A DNA stretch of 64,000 bases. Source: Nocardioides sp. (GTDB lineage: Bacteria > Actinomycetota > Actinomycetes > Propionibacteriales > Nocardioidaceae). Shown here in pieces: positions 45,008 to 56,200 of this stretch. Made by a program: the position numbers and the translations under genes. Positions within the stretch are counted from its first letter, which is position 1, and every line of letters begins with the position of its first letter. The stretch spans positions 1-64,000 of the forward strand of contig NZ_SSXI01000197.1 in assembly GCF_004803405.1 (NCBI RefSeq), given 5' to 3'. The notes under the pieces were generated by a model. That model ran no database searches. It saw nothing but the letters and a program-made list of their open reading frames with translations, and was not told the origin of the DNA.

Positions 45008-46966
45008 TCAGCGATAGGGACGACGTACCGTCTCGTGCTCGCTCGGCCCGGGGGCCCAGGGCGCGATCCACGGGCCGGTGCCCTCCGACTGGTCGAGCAC
45101 GCCGTCCTCGAGCCAGGTGAAGTCCCCGTCGAGCACGTGGTCCGCGATGCGCCGGTCCGTGTCGTCGGTGTTGGCCCACAGGCGCTCGAACAGGTGGTCC
45201 GCCCGCAGGCGGGCCTGCTCACAGAAGGCGTCGGCGAGGGCGAACGCCGCCTCCGCCTGCGCTGGATCGTCGGCGCGGATCATGGCCGCGCGCGAGCACA
45301 CCGCCGTGATCGCGAACAGCTCCGCGCCGATGTCGACGATGCGTCCGAGGAAGCCCTGCTTGTACTGGAGCTTCGCCTGCCAGCGCGACATCCCGTAGAA
45401 CGTCTGGCGGGCGAGCTTGCGCGAGGACCGCTCGGCGTACCTCAGGTGCCGGGCGAGTGGACCGAACTCCGGGTACGCCGTCGGGACGGTGCCCTTGCCG
45501 ACGGCGAGCTGCGGCAGCCACTTCGCGTAGAAGCCGCTCGCGTGTGCTGCGGCCCTCACCTTGCGACCGACGTCCGCGTCGACGACGGCCAGGTCGCCGG
45601 CGGCGGAGAGGTGGGCGTCGACCGCCTCACGGGCGATCATCAGGTGCATGATCTCGGTGGAGCCCTCGAAGATCCGGTTGATCCGCAGGTCGCGCAGCAC
45701 CTGCTCGGCGTTCACCGCCCGCTCTCCGCGGGCCGCCAGCGAGGCGGCCGTCTCATAGCCCCGGCCACCGCGGATCTGGACCAGCTCGTCGACCACCAGC
45801 CACGCCATCTCACTGGACCAGAGCTTGGCCAGTGCGGCCTCGATCCGGATGTCCTTGGACCCCGCGTCCGCGAGCTGCGCAGACAGGTCGAGCACCGCCT
45901 CCAGGGCGAAGGTCGTCGCGGCGATGAAGGAGATCTTCTCCGCGACCGCACCGTGCTGACCGATCGGCCGTCCCCATTGGACGCGTTCGGCGGACCACTC
46001 ACGGGCTATCTTGAGCGACCACTTGCCCGCAGCCGCGCACAGCGCCGGGATTGAGAGCCTGCCGGTGTTGAGGGTGGTCAGTGCGATCTTGAGACCCTCG
46101 CCCTCCCGACCCAGCCGGTTCTCGACGGGCACCTGTACCCGGTGGAACCGGGTCACGCCGTTCTCGAGGCCCTTGAGACCCATGAAGGCGTTGCGTCGCT
46201 CGACGATGATCCCCTCGGACGCGGTGTCGACGACGAACGCGCTGATCCCGCCGGGCCCGCCCTCGTGCTGGGGCACGCGGGCCATCACCACGACGAGCTC
46301 GGCGATGACACCGTTGGTCGTCCACAGCTTGACGCCGTCGAGCAGGTAGGTCTGGCCGTCGTCGCTGAGCGTGGCGGTCGAGGACATCCGGGCCGGGTCG
46401 GACCCGACGTCGGGCTCGGTCAGCAGGAACGCGGTGATCGCGCCGTTGGCGCACCGGGGAAGGAACCGCTGCTTCTGCTCGTCGCTGCCGAACATCCTCA
46501 CCGGCTCGGGCACGCCGATGGACTGGTGCGCCGACACGAGGGCGCCCATGCTCGGGTGCACCGAGCCGACCATCATCAGCGCCCTGCCGTAGTAGGCCAT
46601 GGTGAGGCCGAGGCCGCCGTACTCCCTCGGGATCTTCATGCCGAAGGCGCCGATCTCGGAGAGTGCGGCGAGGTACTCGTCCGGGATCCGGTCCTCGCGC
46701 TCGATCCGCTGACCGTCCAGCCCCTCGCACACGGTCCGCAGCCGGGCGAGGAACGCGTCGCCGCGCTGGGCGTCCTCGGGCGCGCCGCGGGGGTGCGGGT
46801 GCACCAGGGAGAGGTCGAAGCGGCCCAGATAGAGGCCCCTGGCGAAGCTCGGTCGATGCCACTCGGCCTCGCGCGCGGCCTCGGCGAGCTCGCGGGCCTC
46901 CGCCTCGGTGGCGTGCACGCGGGTGCCCGTGGGCTCCTTCGCGGTGTCGGACACGTCCTGGGTCAT
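45008..46966 (-). CDS. acyl-CoA dehydrogenase, VLCAD/ACAD9-like long form
   Basis: This 652-residue protein has an acyl-CoA dehydrogenase core at about 75-460 and a C-terminal extension of about 190 residues, as in VLCAD-type enzymes. The core shows IPREYGGLGLTMAYYGRALM, FLLTEPDVGSDPARMSSTAT (FAD/substrate), GVKLWTTNGVIAELVVVMAR, IRGGRGYETAASLAARGERA and NRIFEGSTEIMHLMIAREAV. It oxidises fatty acyl-CoA with ETF as acceptor. Start ATG 46966 has GGAGG upstream, excluding the 94-residue longer frame. No other beta-oxidation genes are adjacent, so substrate length is not known. Confidence 0.88.
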   Translation of the reverse strand: MTQDVSDTAKEPTGTRVHATEAEARELAEAAREAEWHRPSFARGLYLGRFDLSLVHPHPRGAPEDAQRGDAFLARLRTVCEGLDGQRIEREDRIPDEYLAALSEIGAFGMKIPREYGGLGLTMAYYGRALMMVGSVHPSMGALVSAHQSIGVPEPVRMFGSDEQKQRFLPRCANGAITAFLLTEPDVGSDPARMSSTATLSDDGQTYLLDGVKLWTTNGVIAELVVVMARVPQHEGGPGGISAFVVDTASEGIIVERRNAFMGLKGLENGVTRFHRVQVPVENRLGREGEGLKIALTTLNTGRLSIPALCAAAGKWSLKIAREWSAERVQWGRPIGQHGAVAEKISFIAATTFALEAVLDLSAQLADAGSKDIRIEAALAKLWSSEMAWLVVDELVQIRGGRGYETAASLAARGERAVNAEQVLRDLRINRIFEGSTEIMHLMIAREAVDAHLSAAGDLAVVDADVGRKVRAAAHASGFYAKWLPQLAVGKGTVPTAYPEFGPLARHLRYAERSSRKLARQTFYGMSRWQAKLQYKQGFLGRIVDIGAELFAITAVCSRAAMIRADDPAQAEAAFALADAFCEQARLRADHLFERLWANTDDTDRRIADHVLDGDFTWLEDGVLDQSEGTGPWIAPWAPGPSEHETVRRPYR

Positions 46967-47116
46967 GGTGCCTCCGCTTCGTCGACTGCCAGTGTTACCG
47001 AGAAGTAGGGACGGAGGGAAGGGCTCGGGATGGGTTGCGCCGTTCCGCTCTCCCTCCCCCGTCCCCCGCTCCCCGATCCATGGCCAGACCGTCAGGTCAC
47101 GGGTAGCGTCTGATGG

Positions 47117-47341
47117 ATGAGCGAACCGGGCCAGCCCCAGACGCCACGCGCGGGCGAGGAGCCGGAGTGGCCTACGCACTGTGAGTTCTGCGGGACCGAG
47201 CTCGAGTCGGCCGTGGTGGATGTGACGCCGGACTCGGACTCCGAGCACCGACAGACTGGCTCACCGGGGACCGTCGTCGCCCAGGACTTCTGTCCGAATC
47301 CGGACTGCCCGGGAAAGGACGTCGACCGGTCGAGCTCCTGA
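47117..47341 (+). CDS. small zinc-ribbon-like hypothetical protein
   Basis: This 74-residue acidic protein has two Cys pairs: HCEFCGTELE and DFCPNPDCPGKD, which look like a zinc ribbon split by an acidic linker (TPDSDSEHRQTGSPG). No family is recognised. The start is ATG 47117, about 150 bases from the divergent acyl-CoA dehydrogenase start. The 46967-47116 gap has purine-rich then pyrimidine-rich tracts that could pair, but I make no call there. Its end converges on the GH43 gene (14 bases). Codon use and the Cys spacing support a real gene. Confidence 0.55.
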   Translation: MSEPGQPQTPRAGEEPEWPTHCEFCGTELESAVVDVTPDSDSEHRQTGSPGTVVAQDFCPNPDCPGKDVDRSSS

Positions 47342-47355
47342 GCGACCGGCGTACC

Positions 47356-50226
47356 TCAGCGGGCGCGGACCGTGGTGACGGCAGAGCTCGGAGCGGCCCA
47401 TCGCGTTCCGCCGTAGGACGCGACGATCCGGTGCCGGCCGCGGTCCTTCACCGTCAGGTACGTGCGGGCGACACCGCCGGCCAGGCGCACGGTCCTCACG
47501 ACCTTGCCGTCCAGCCGGATCTTCACCACACCCGTCGGGACGACTCCGGTCGCCCGGACCTCGACGACCACGCGAACCCGGTCCCGCGCCTTGACCTTCC
47601 TCGGTGCGGCCCGAAGCGACGTGGCGGTGGCGGCCCGCGCGACCGACGCGGTCGGGACCGAGGTCGCCGTGCCGGGCACGCGACCAGGTGCCGTCGCCGT
47701 CACCCGCACGGAGAGTCGCCTGCCGACGTCGGCGGCCCGCACGACGTACGCCGGGTTCGTCGCACCTGGCACCGGAACCCCACCCGAGAGCCACTGGACC
47801 GTTGTGCTGACCCCGGCCACGTCCCACCTCCCGGTCGTCGCCGTCAGCCGACGACCGACCATCGGCGTACCGGTCACAATGGGCGGCGAGGTGGCGACCG
47901 GGGCGGCCGGCACCTCCACGTCCTCGACGGTGACGGTCGCGGTCACCACGTTGTCGATGCCCGTGGAGCTGGTCAGCGGGACGCCGGCGCCGGTCGAGTC
48001 GTTGAGGTTGTTGCCGATGGACCGGACCTGGCCCTCGACGGTGAACTCGCCGGGCGTCTCGTACTCACTCGGCTCGACCTCGTCCCACACGATCGGTGCG
48101 GTGGTCTCCTCGCCGTCGTTGAGCACGACCTCGGCAGCTGCCGGAAGCTCGGGGGGCACGTCCTCGTCGGTCGTGACCTCGACCTCCTGGGTGACCAGCT
48201 GGTCCAGGTCGCTCAGGCGCACGGTGTCGTACTGCGCCTTGGTGAGGGAGACGATGCCGCCGTGCTTGGTGCTCGGCGCCATGGTGAAGCCGGTGGCGCC
48301 GGTGTCGAGCCGGGTGAACCCGGCGTCGAGGTCGGCGGTCTCATAGGGCCGGTAGCCGGTGCTCGGGATGACGTCGACGTAGAGGTACCAGTGGTCGCGG
48401 CCGTGGTCCTTGAAGATCGCGGGACCCTCGACGGCACCGTAGTCGGCCTGCCCGATGTTGGTCTGGATCTGCGTCCAGCTCGTGCTCGGGAGCCACCAGT
48501 CGGGCGCCGTGGTCTTCTCGTAGTAGATGCCGCGACCGCCGCCGTTGTCCTTCGTGAGCCGGTACGTCGTGCCGCGATCCTGGACGACCGTGGCGTCGAT
48601 GACGTCGGCTCCGGTGTCGATCATGACGCCCTGGTACTCGTAGTCGGTCTTGAAGTCGGAGGTCGTGCCGTACACGATCCGGCTGTAGGTGGCACCGGTG
48701 TGCTGGGGGTCGTTCTCGGCGAACAGGGTGGATGACCAGTAGACGACGAACTTGCCGAGCGCGGGCGACCAGGTCGCCTCGGGCGCCCACGACATCCCCG
48801 CCGTCGGCGGCGAGACCTCGAGCTGACGCAGCGGACCCCACTCGACCAGGTCCTTCGACTCCCACACGTTGAGATGGAGGCTGCCGCGGCGCGACCAGCT
48901 CCCCCAGCCGGCGTTGTCGCCGCCGAAGACCCGTAGGTCCGTGGCGATGATGTACCAGGTCTTCGTCTCTGGGTTGAACGTGAGATACGGGTCCCGGACT
49001 CCGGTCGTGCCGAGGTTGGACGCCAGGATCGGCCTGCCGTCGTTGAGCGGCTTCCAGTGCGTCGGGTCGTCGTCGCGGGACACGTCGAGGTAGATCTTCT
49101 CGGCGTAGCCCCGGGAGTCCTCGATGAAGTGGACCATCAGGTAGCCGTACGGGTCCTCGGGCGCTGCCTCCGGCACGACCGTGACCTCGATGGTCTTGCT
49201 GGCGGACGCGCCCCGGACGGAGGCATGGGCGGTCAGCTCGACCATGACCGGCTCGGAGCCCCGGGGTGGTTGCGTGACCTCGCCGTCCGCGGTGACCACC
49301 GCAGGGTTTCCCGATGTCCAGCTGACCGCGCCGTTGGCCGTCGACAGGGTGGTGTCACCGTTCACCGTGCGATCCCGGAAGCCCTCGAGGAGCGCCTGAG
49401 CGGCCGCTGCCAGCTCGTCGGCGTGCTCGACCGCGTCGGCGTCCGAGAGCGTGGCGACCTCACCACTGCTGAGCACCCGGTCATAGACCCGGAAGGCGCC
49501 CACCCGTCCCTTGAACAACGGGTCCGGCCACGGAGCGCGGCCGATCGCGTTGAGGCTCTGATCGGTGATCTCGGCCGGACTCCACGGCATGGCTCCGCTG
49601 GCGACGCGCTCGCCGTCCACGAAGACCTGTGCGGTGTCGGAGATCCCGTCGACCGTCACGGTCAGGTTCGTCCAGCGCTGCGCGGCCGTGGCGCAGGTCG
49701 GCGCTTGGACCAGCGCCTCGGTGCCGTTCTTCAGACCGACCAGCGTGCGTCGGTCGCCGGCACAGTTGAGCGAGGAGAAGAAGTAGCTGTTGGTCGCGTC
49801 GTTGCCGATGTTCCACAGGAAGTGGAAGCCCGCGAGCATCGCCGGGTCGGCCCACAGCTCGGTCGAGATGGTCGCCTGCTGCCGACCGGCCAGGAGGTCG
49901 TCGGGCAGCTCGACCCAGCTGCCGGACGCCTTCGTACCCCCGGTGAAGCCGAGCGATCCATCGCCCCACAGGGCGTCGCCTCCCTGGCGAAGGGTCGCGT
50001 CCAGGGCATCCCCGTCGGAGGCCGAGCCGTCTGCCGTGTTGTGGACGACAGTGCCGGCGGTCTCGTCGAGGAGGTACTCGGCGACCAGACCGTCACGGGG
50101 AGCGGCCGGATCGTCGGCCGAGTCGGCCGCGTCGGCCGACACCGGGGCAACGGCGGCGGCCAGCGTGCCGCCGAGCAGGGCGGCTGCCGCGAGAGCCGCG
50201 ATGCCACGCCGTGGGGTTCTCGTCAT
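47356..50226 (-). CDS. secreted GH43-family glycosidase with LamG and Ig-like domains
   Basis: This 956-residue exported protein has a signal peptide (about 1-34, ADA cleavage), a LamG-type lectin domain (about 45-255), a short Ig-like linker (about 285-350) and a five-bladed GH43 propeller (about 360-660). Two or three Ig-like domains (about 680-956) follow. The GH43 triad is visible: Asp412 in GVRDPYLTF, Asp544 in DVIDATVV and Glu600 in AVEGPAIF. Members are arabinanases, arabinofuranosidases or xylosidases. There is no LPXTG or membrane anchor, so the protein is probably released or bound by its Ig-like domains. It follows the 2468-residue GH43 gene after 44 bases and may be in the same operon. 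Confidence 0.85.
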   Translation of the reverse strand: MTRTPRRGIAALAAAALLGGTLAAAVAPVSADAADSADDPAAPRDGLVAEYLLDETAGTVVHNTADGSASDGDALDATLRQGGDALWGDGSLGFTGGTKASGSWVELPDDLLAGRQQATISTELWADPAMLAGFHFLWNIGNDATNSYFFSSLNCAGDRRTLVGLKNGTEALVQAPTCATAAQRWTNLTVTVDGISDTAQVFVDGERVASGAMPWSPAEITDQSLNAIGRAPWPDPLFKGRVGAFRVYDRVLSSGEVATLSDADAVEHADELAAAAQALLEGFRDRTVNGDTTLSTANGAVSWTSGNPAVVTADGEVTQPPRGSEPVMVELTAHASVRGASASKTIEVTVVPEAAPEDPYGYLMVHFIEDSRGYAEKIYLDVSRDDDPTHWKPLNDGRPILASNLGTTGVRDPYLTFNPETKTWYIIATDLRVFGGDNAGWGSWSRRGSLHLNVWESKDLVEWGPLRQLEVSPPTAGMSWAPEATWSPALGKFVVYWSSTLFAENDPQHTGATYSRIVYGTTSDFKTDYEYQGVMIDTGADVIDATVVQDRGTTYRLTKDNGGGRGIYYEKTTAPDWWLPSTSWTQIQTNIGQADYGAVEGPAIFKDHGRDHWYLYVDVIPSTGYRPYETADLDAGFTRLDTGATGFTMAPSTKHGGIVSLTKAQYDTVRLSDLDQLVTQEVEVTTDEDVPPELPAAAEVVLNDGEETTAPIVWDEVEPSEYETPGEFTVEGQVRSIGNNLNDSTGAGVPLTSSTGIDNVVTATVTVEDVEVPAAPVATSPPIVTGTPMVGRRLTATTGRWDVAGVSTTVQWLSGGVPVPGATNPAYVVRAADVGRRLSVRVTATAPGRVPGTATSVPTASVARAATATSLRAAPRKVKARDRVRVVVEVRATGVVPTGVVKIRLDGKVVRTVRLAGGVARTYLTVKDRGRHRIVASYGGTRWAAPSSAVTTVRAR

Positions 50227-50270
50227 CGTCTTGCGCCGTTCTCTGGATGCTGGATCGGACGGTTCGGGGG

Positions 50271-53200
50271 TCAGCGGCGCCGGACGACCACGACGACCTT
50301 CTTCGTCGTCTGGTTGCCGGCCCGGTCACCCGCCCGGACTCGGACCACGTGCCGGCCCGGCGTACTGACCACGACCTTCCCCGAGTACCTGCGCCACGCC
50401 TTGCCGTCGACGCTGTACTGGACGATGGCGAGGCCGGACACGCGGTCGCGGGCACTGGCGGTGACCGTGACCCTGCGGGTGCCGTTCCTCGCTCGGGACA
50501 CGTTCAAGACGGGCGCCGCCGGATCGAGCCGGACCGTCGTGGACCGGACCGCCGACGGGTTGCCGGCCGTGTCCGTGACGCGGTACCGCACCGTGGTGGT
50601 GCCGACCGGGAGGGTCACCGGAGCGGTCGCGGGGCGCCACGCACCGGAGCCGAGGCGGACCTCTGCAACGGCCACACCCGAGCCATCGTCGTCGGTCCCG
50701 GTCACCGTCAGCCGCAGCGGCCGGCTCGTGAACCAACCCGCCCTGCCGTCGGGTCGTGCCGGCGTGGTGGATGCCGTCGCGACCGGGGCGGTGCTGTCTC
50801 GGCGGATCGTCCGGCTCACCGGCTCGGAGGTGTTGCCCGCCTGGTCCATCGCCCGGAAGTCCACGTCGGTGACGCCCTCGGGCATCGCCACGGCACCGTC
50901 GTACCCGGTCCAGGGACCGTCGGCCAGCCGGAACTCGAGGTCGGCGCTGCCGCTGTCGTCGGTCGCCGTCGCGCTGACCGAGACCTCACCTCTGTACCAG
51001 CCCGAGGGTCCCGGGTCGGCGGGCTCGATGGCCACGGTCACCTCGGGCGCGGTGGTGTCGGCCTCCGAGCTCTCGGTGACCGTCACGGTGGTGCTGACGG
51101 CGCGGTTCGCCGGGGCGACCTCCTCGTCCTTCGACATGTCGAGGATCGGCATGCCGTCGGCCGCCCAGTGGACCCGCCGGATCGCGGCGTCGCGCGAGCC
51201 GCCGTTGTTGCGGGCGTGGTAGACGAGGACCAGGTTGCCGTCCGCGTCGGTCGCGAACATGCTGTGCCCCGGACCGAGCTGGCCGGTCGCGGTGTCCGAC
51301 TTCAGCAGCGGATAGCTGGTCTTGGTCCAGGTCCCCGCGTCCAGCAGGTCCGTGCCCGACTCGGCCGTGAGCAGCCCGACCGCGTAGGTGTTGTCGGTGG
51401 CGGAGCCCGAGTACGTCAGATACACCTTGCCGTCGTGGTGGACGACGTACGGCGCCTCGACGACGGGCGTCGTGTTGTGGTCCCAGCCCAGGTCCGGGGA
51501 GGCGAACATGACCGGTTCGCTGGTGAGGCGAGCGGGGTTCTCAGGGTCGACCGTGGCGATCCAGAGCTGGGCATCGCCGGTGACGCCGCCCGCGATGTAG
51601 CGCTGCGACCAGGCGACGTAGGAGATCGTCTCGCCGTCCCGCTCGTCCTCGAAGTAGGTCATGTCGAGCGAGATGCCCGGATGTGCCGCGTCGAGCTGAA
51701 GGCGGGTGCCGTCCTCCTTGAGCACCAGGCGCGGAGCTCCCCAGTCAGTGGCGTCGGTTGGGTCGTCCCCGACCAGCTCCATCACGTGGGCCTGGACGTT
51801 GCACCAGCACAAACGCTCCACACCCGAGGCGAAGAACAGGTAGAGCTTGCCGTCGACCACCTGGAACTCCGGCGCCCACAGCGGTCCCGGCAGGGACGAC
51901 GACTGGGTCAGGATCGTGCGGTCAGGCGCCGAGCGCAGGCCGTTCAACGTGTCCGCCGAGCGCAGCAGGAGCGTGCTCTGGCCGGCTTCGTTGGTCGCGA
52001 TGAACAGGAACCGGCCCTGCCACCTGATGACTGCCGGGTCGGCGCGGCCGGCGATGAACGGGAACATGTGGTCGGTCTGACGGACGGTGCCGGTCACGGT
52101 GTACGTGCCGGGCTTGCTGGTGTCGACCGCGTCCAGGCTCGCCTCGTCCCAGTCGATCTTGCGGCTCGCCGCGGATCCGTCGTCATAGGTGAGCTCGGCG
52201 TCCACATCGCCGAGGTCCAGCTCGCCGTCGAGGGGCACCGAGACCGGGTCGACCTCGACGTCGGTGTTCTTGATCCGGCCGAAGCGGACCCGCAGGGCGG
52301 CCGCGGTGGCGGGGTCGACGACGATGGTGTTGGCCGGCACCGCGCCGGCCGCGGTCGTGGTCGCCTGCGCCGTGGTGGTGACCACCTGGCCTCCGCGCGG
52401 GTCGCTGTACGACGCGGGGTCGGTGACGTCCTCGGCAGTGCTGATCATGGGCGTCCCGCTGGCCGTCGTCCACGCGACGACGTACCGGTCGGCGGCGGAG
52501 TCCCAGTGAACGCTCGGCCGGCGGACCCCGCGGCCCTCCGGGTCCACCTCGACCAGGCCGACCTCGGTGAAGTCGCGAAGGTCCGGCGAGGAGAACAGCA
52601 GCATGTTGGATGCCGCGCTGTCGTCCGGCGTGCCGCCGCTGAGGGTGCGGGTGGCCACGACGCCGTAGCCGCCGTCCGCCAGCCGGAAGATGAAGGGGTC
52701 CACCAGGGTGCGGATCTGGTTGACCTCCGCGGTTGCGGTCGGCACCGCCTTCGCGAACCCGATGCCGTAGTTCTCGTTGAGAGCGGCGACGCCGTCGCGG
52801 TCGGGACCGAGCGCCAGGTGCAGGCTGTGCGCGACGTTCGGGCCGTAGGTCTGCGTGGCCAGCGGTGTCCGGGTGTAGCCGAGGACGAACCGCGCTTGGT
52901 CGGCCGGCAGGACCGTCACCTGGAAGCTCTTGGTGATCGTGTCCGCGTCCGGCGCCGAGATCGACGCCGTGACCGTGCCCGTGACCCGTTCCGTGCTCGT
53001 GAGCTTCCGGTCGGAGACCGTGAGCCCGGCGCTGGTGGTGCTCCACGCCGTGGTGACTCCGTCGACGTCCACCGAGGGCAGGGTGTCACCCGAGGCCAGG
53101 ACGGTGGGCAGCACCAGCAGGTCGGCGAGCGCCGTCACCACGTCCGCCCGGGCCGGGACGGTGATGGTGAAGTCCTTCGTCACGCTGCGACCGTCGCGGG

Positions 53201-56200
53201 TCAGGGTGGCGGTCAGGACCGCGGACCCGCTGTCGGCGGCCACGGTGACGGCGCCCTCGGCGGTCACGACCGACGCGTCGCTGGTGGCCCAGCTGACGCT
53301 CACCTCGTCGCCCATGGTCGCGGGCAGGGTCAGATCGGTCGCCACAGCCGAGGTGTCGCCCAGTGAGAGCCGCTCCCGGGCCGACGCAAGGACGAAGGCG
53401 TCGTCGGCAGCGACGTCCTGCACCTGAGCGTCGCTGAGCGCCTCGCGGTGGATGGTGAGCTCGCGGAACGCGCCCTTGAAGGCCTGGTCGGCGGTGTAGC
53501 CGGACCGGCCGAGGTAGCCCAGCAGGGTGTCGGTCGCCGCGAACTGCGCGAAGGTGCGTGTCTTCGCGACCGTGCCGACCTTCACCCCGTCGACGTAGGA
53601 GGTCAGGGTCCCGGAGGTGAACACCGTCGTGTAGTTCACCCAGGTCCCGCGCTTGCCGGTGGTGTTCGGCCCGGAGACCTGGACCTCCGTGGTCCAGGGC
53701 TGTGTGGCGTTGACGCTGTTGGTGATCACCGACCGAGCGTTGCCGTTCGGTGCGGTCGGGTTCAGCAGCCAGTAGTTGGTCGGCAGGTTGTTGACCGGCG
53801 GTGTGCCGAAGGACAGGGCGGCGCCGTTGCGCGCCGGGCTGTCGCTCTTGACCCACACCGAGACCGTGAGGTCCTCACCGAGGCCGCTCACGAGGTTGTC
53901 GGGCAGGGCGACGTAGTTGGTCGAGGAGTTCGCTCCCCCGGGGAGCGCGAGCGCACCGTCGGTGAAGCTCACCGAGCCCACCGCCCTGGCGTCCTGGTCC
54001 CCGACCGTCTCCTCGAGGTTCGTGGCGAGCGGGTAGTGGATGTCCGGCGCGGGGACCATCGTCGTGGTGAGCTGCACCGGCGCCGTCGCCGGGCCGTACC
54101 CGGCGCTGTTGCGAGCGGCGACGGTGACGGTGTACGTCGTGCCGGGCTGCAGGCCGGTCACCGACGCCGACGTGCCCGTGACCTCCATCTCCGTCACCTG
54201 CTCGTCGTCCTTGAGGACGCGCACGCGGTAGCCCGCGATGTCGGCGCCGCCGTCGTCCTCCGGCGCGGTCCACGTGACGAGCGCGCCTGCGCTGGACCGC
54301 TGGCTGACCACCGGCGCACCCGGTGCGCCGGGCGGCTCGACCGGCTCCGCTTGGACATGCACGGTCACGGTCACGTCGCGCTCGGCGGGCAGCTCCTCCT
54401 CCGCGGTCAGGTTGAGCACCGGAGCGCCCGTGGCGTCGAAGTGCACGGTCCGGACCCGGGCATGACGGCTCGGGTCGGTGAGACCGCCGTCGGTCGTGTC
54501 CGCGGTGGTGCGTGAGTGGTACGCGATGACCGGGTTGCCAAGCTCGTCGACGCTGAAGGAGTTGTGGCCCGGGCCGGTCTGTCCGGCGGGCAGGTCCGCA
54601 GTCGACAGCAGGGGGTGGTTCGTCTTCTTCCACGACGAGGGGTCGAGCAGGTCGGCGTTCGCGTCGGCGGTGAGCAGGCCCACGGCGTACTTGTCGTCGA
54701 CGGTGGCGCCCGAGTAGGTCACGTAGAACCTGTCGCCGCGCTTGATGACGGCGGCACCTTCATCGATCTGCTGGTTGGTGCTGGTGTTGCCCTCCCACGC
54801 CAGGTCCGGGTAGGCGATGATCCGCGCGTTCGAGATCAGCTGCCGCGGGTTGGCGGGGTCGATCTCGGCCATCAGCAAGGCGGAGGACGGAGCGGCCTGC
54901 GCCCAGATGACGTAGTAGCGGCCCTCGTGCTCGAAGGAGGTCATGTCGAGCGAGAAGCTGGCGAAAGCGAGGCTGTCACCGGCCTTGGGCAGCATCGCCC
55001 CGACCTCGACCCAGTTGGCCGGGTTCATCAGGTCACCGCCGGTGTGGCGAAGCATCATCGGCCGGATGTCGAAGACGTTGCTGCTGCGGGACGCGGTGAA
55101 GAGGATGTACCAGCCGCCGTTGATCTTGGCGAGCTCGGGCGCCCAGACATACCGCTGAAGCGCCGAGTTCTCCTCGTCCCAGAGGACGACCTCGGGAGCG
55201 TCGGTCAGGCCGTCGATGGTGCTGGCGCGACGGAGCACGACCCGGTCGTAGCCCTCGGGGTTGCTGCCGACCTGCGGGTAGGACGCGGTCAGGTAGTAGT
55301 TGCCGTCGTCTCCCTTGGTGAGGTCGGGGTCGGCTCGCTGGTGCGCGAGCTTCTCGGGGTACGACGTGCGGCCGACCGTGCCGCGCACGACGTACTCGCC
55401 TGGTGTGTCGGTGTCGACGGCGGCCACGTCGGCAGGGTCCCAGGTGACCGGCTGGACGATGTCGGCACCGCCGTTGCTGTAGGTGACGCTCGCTCCCTTG
55501 GGCAGCTTCAGACTGCCGCCGACCGGCACCGTGACGTCCTCGACCGGTCGGACGCCGGTGGCGCGCATCCGGGTGTAGGCACGACGCACGCTCGCGAGCT
55601 CGCTCGCGGTGACGCCGATGCTGGAGGCCTCCAGCGCCCCGGCAGGGAACGTGCCGACGGCGGGCGCCGGCAGCGGGTCGACCTCGACTGGCGCGGAGAA
55701 GGTCGAGAAGTTCGCGGTGCGGACCTGGTAGGTCTTGCCGTCGCCCAGGGCGACGAACGTCAGGCGGTAGGCGGCGATCCCGTTGTCGTAGGCGACGTGA
55801 ACCGACCTCGCGTTGAGGCCCTGGCTGTTGAACGACACGAGCCGCTGGTTGGTGAACGTGGCGAGGTCGGCCGAGTCGTAGACGAAGACCGTCGAGCTGT
55901 TGCTGTCGGAGGTCGCCACCACGCCGAAGCTGCCGTCGGGCTTGCGGAACGGCGTGGGCGACCCGAGCTTCTGGGTGAAGCTGTCCGGGTAGCGGACCGG
56001 GCGCCCGTTGTGGAGCGCGGTGTACGACGTGCTCGCGCCGTCCGTATGGGCCAGGTGGATCGCGTCGGTGCGGTTGGTGTTGCCGGACTGGATGTAGGTG
56101 CCGATCCGGCCGGCATCGGCCGGCAGCACGTGCAGGTCGAAGGCGCGGGTCGCGCTGTGGCCGTCGCGAGAGAAGGTCGCGGTCAGGGTCACCGGCGTCC

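Noticed and set aside
50211..53366. 1051-codon open frame antisense to the giant GH43 gene
   Set aside because: No recognisable motif; Arg/Val/Asp-rich composition typical of the antisense of a GC-rich gene.
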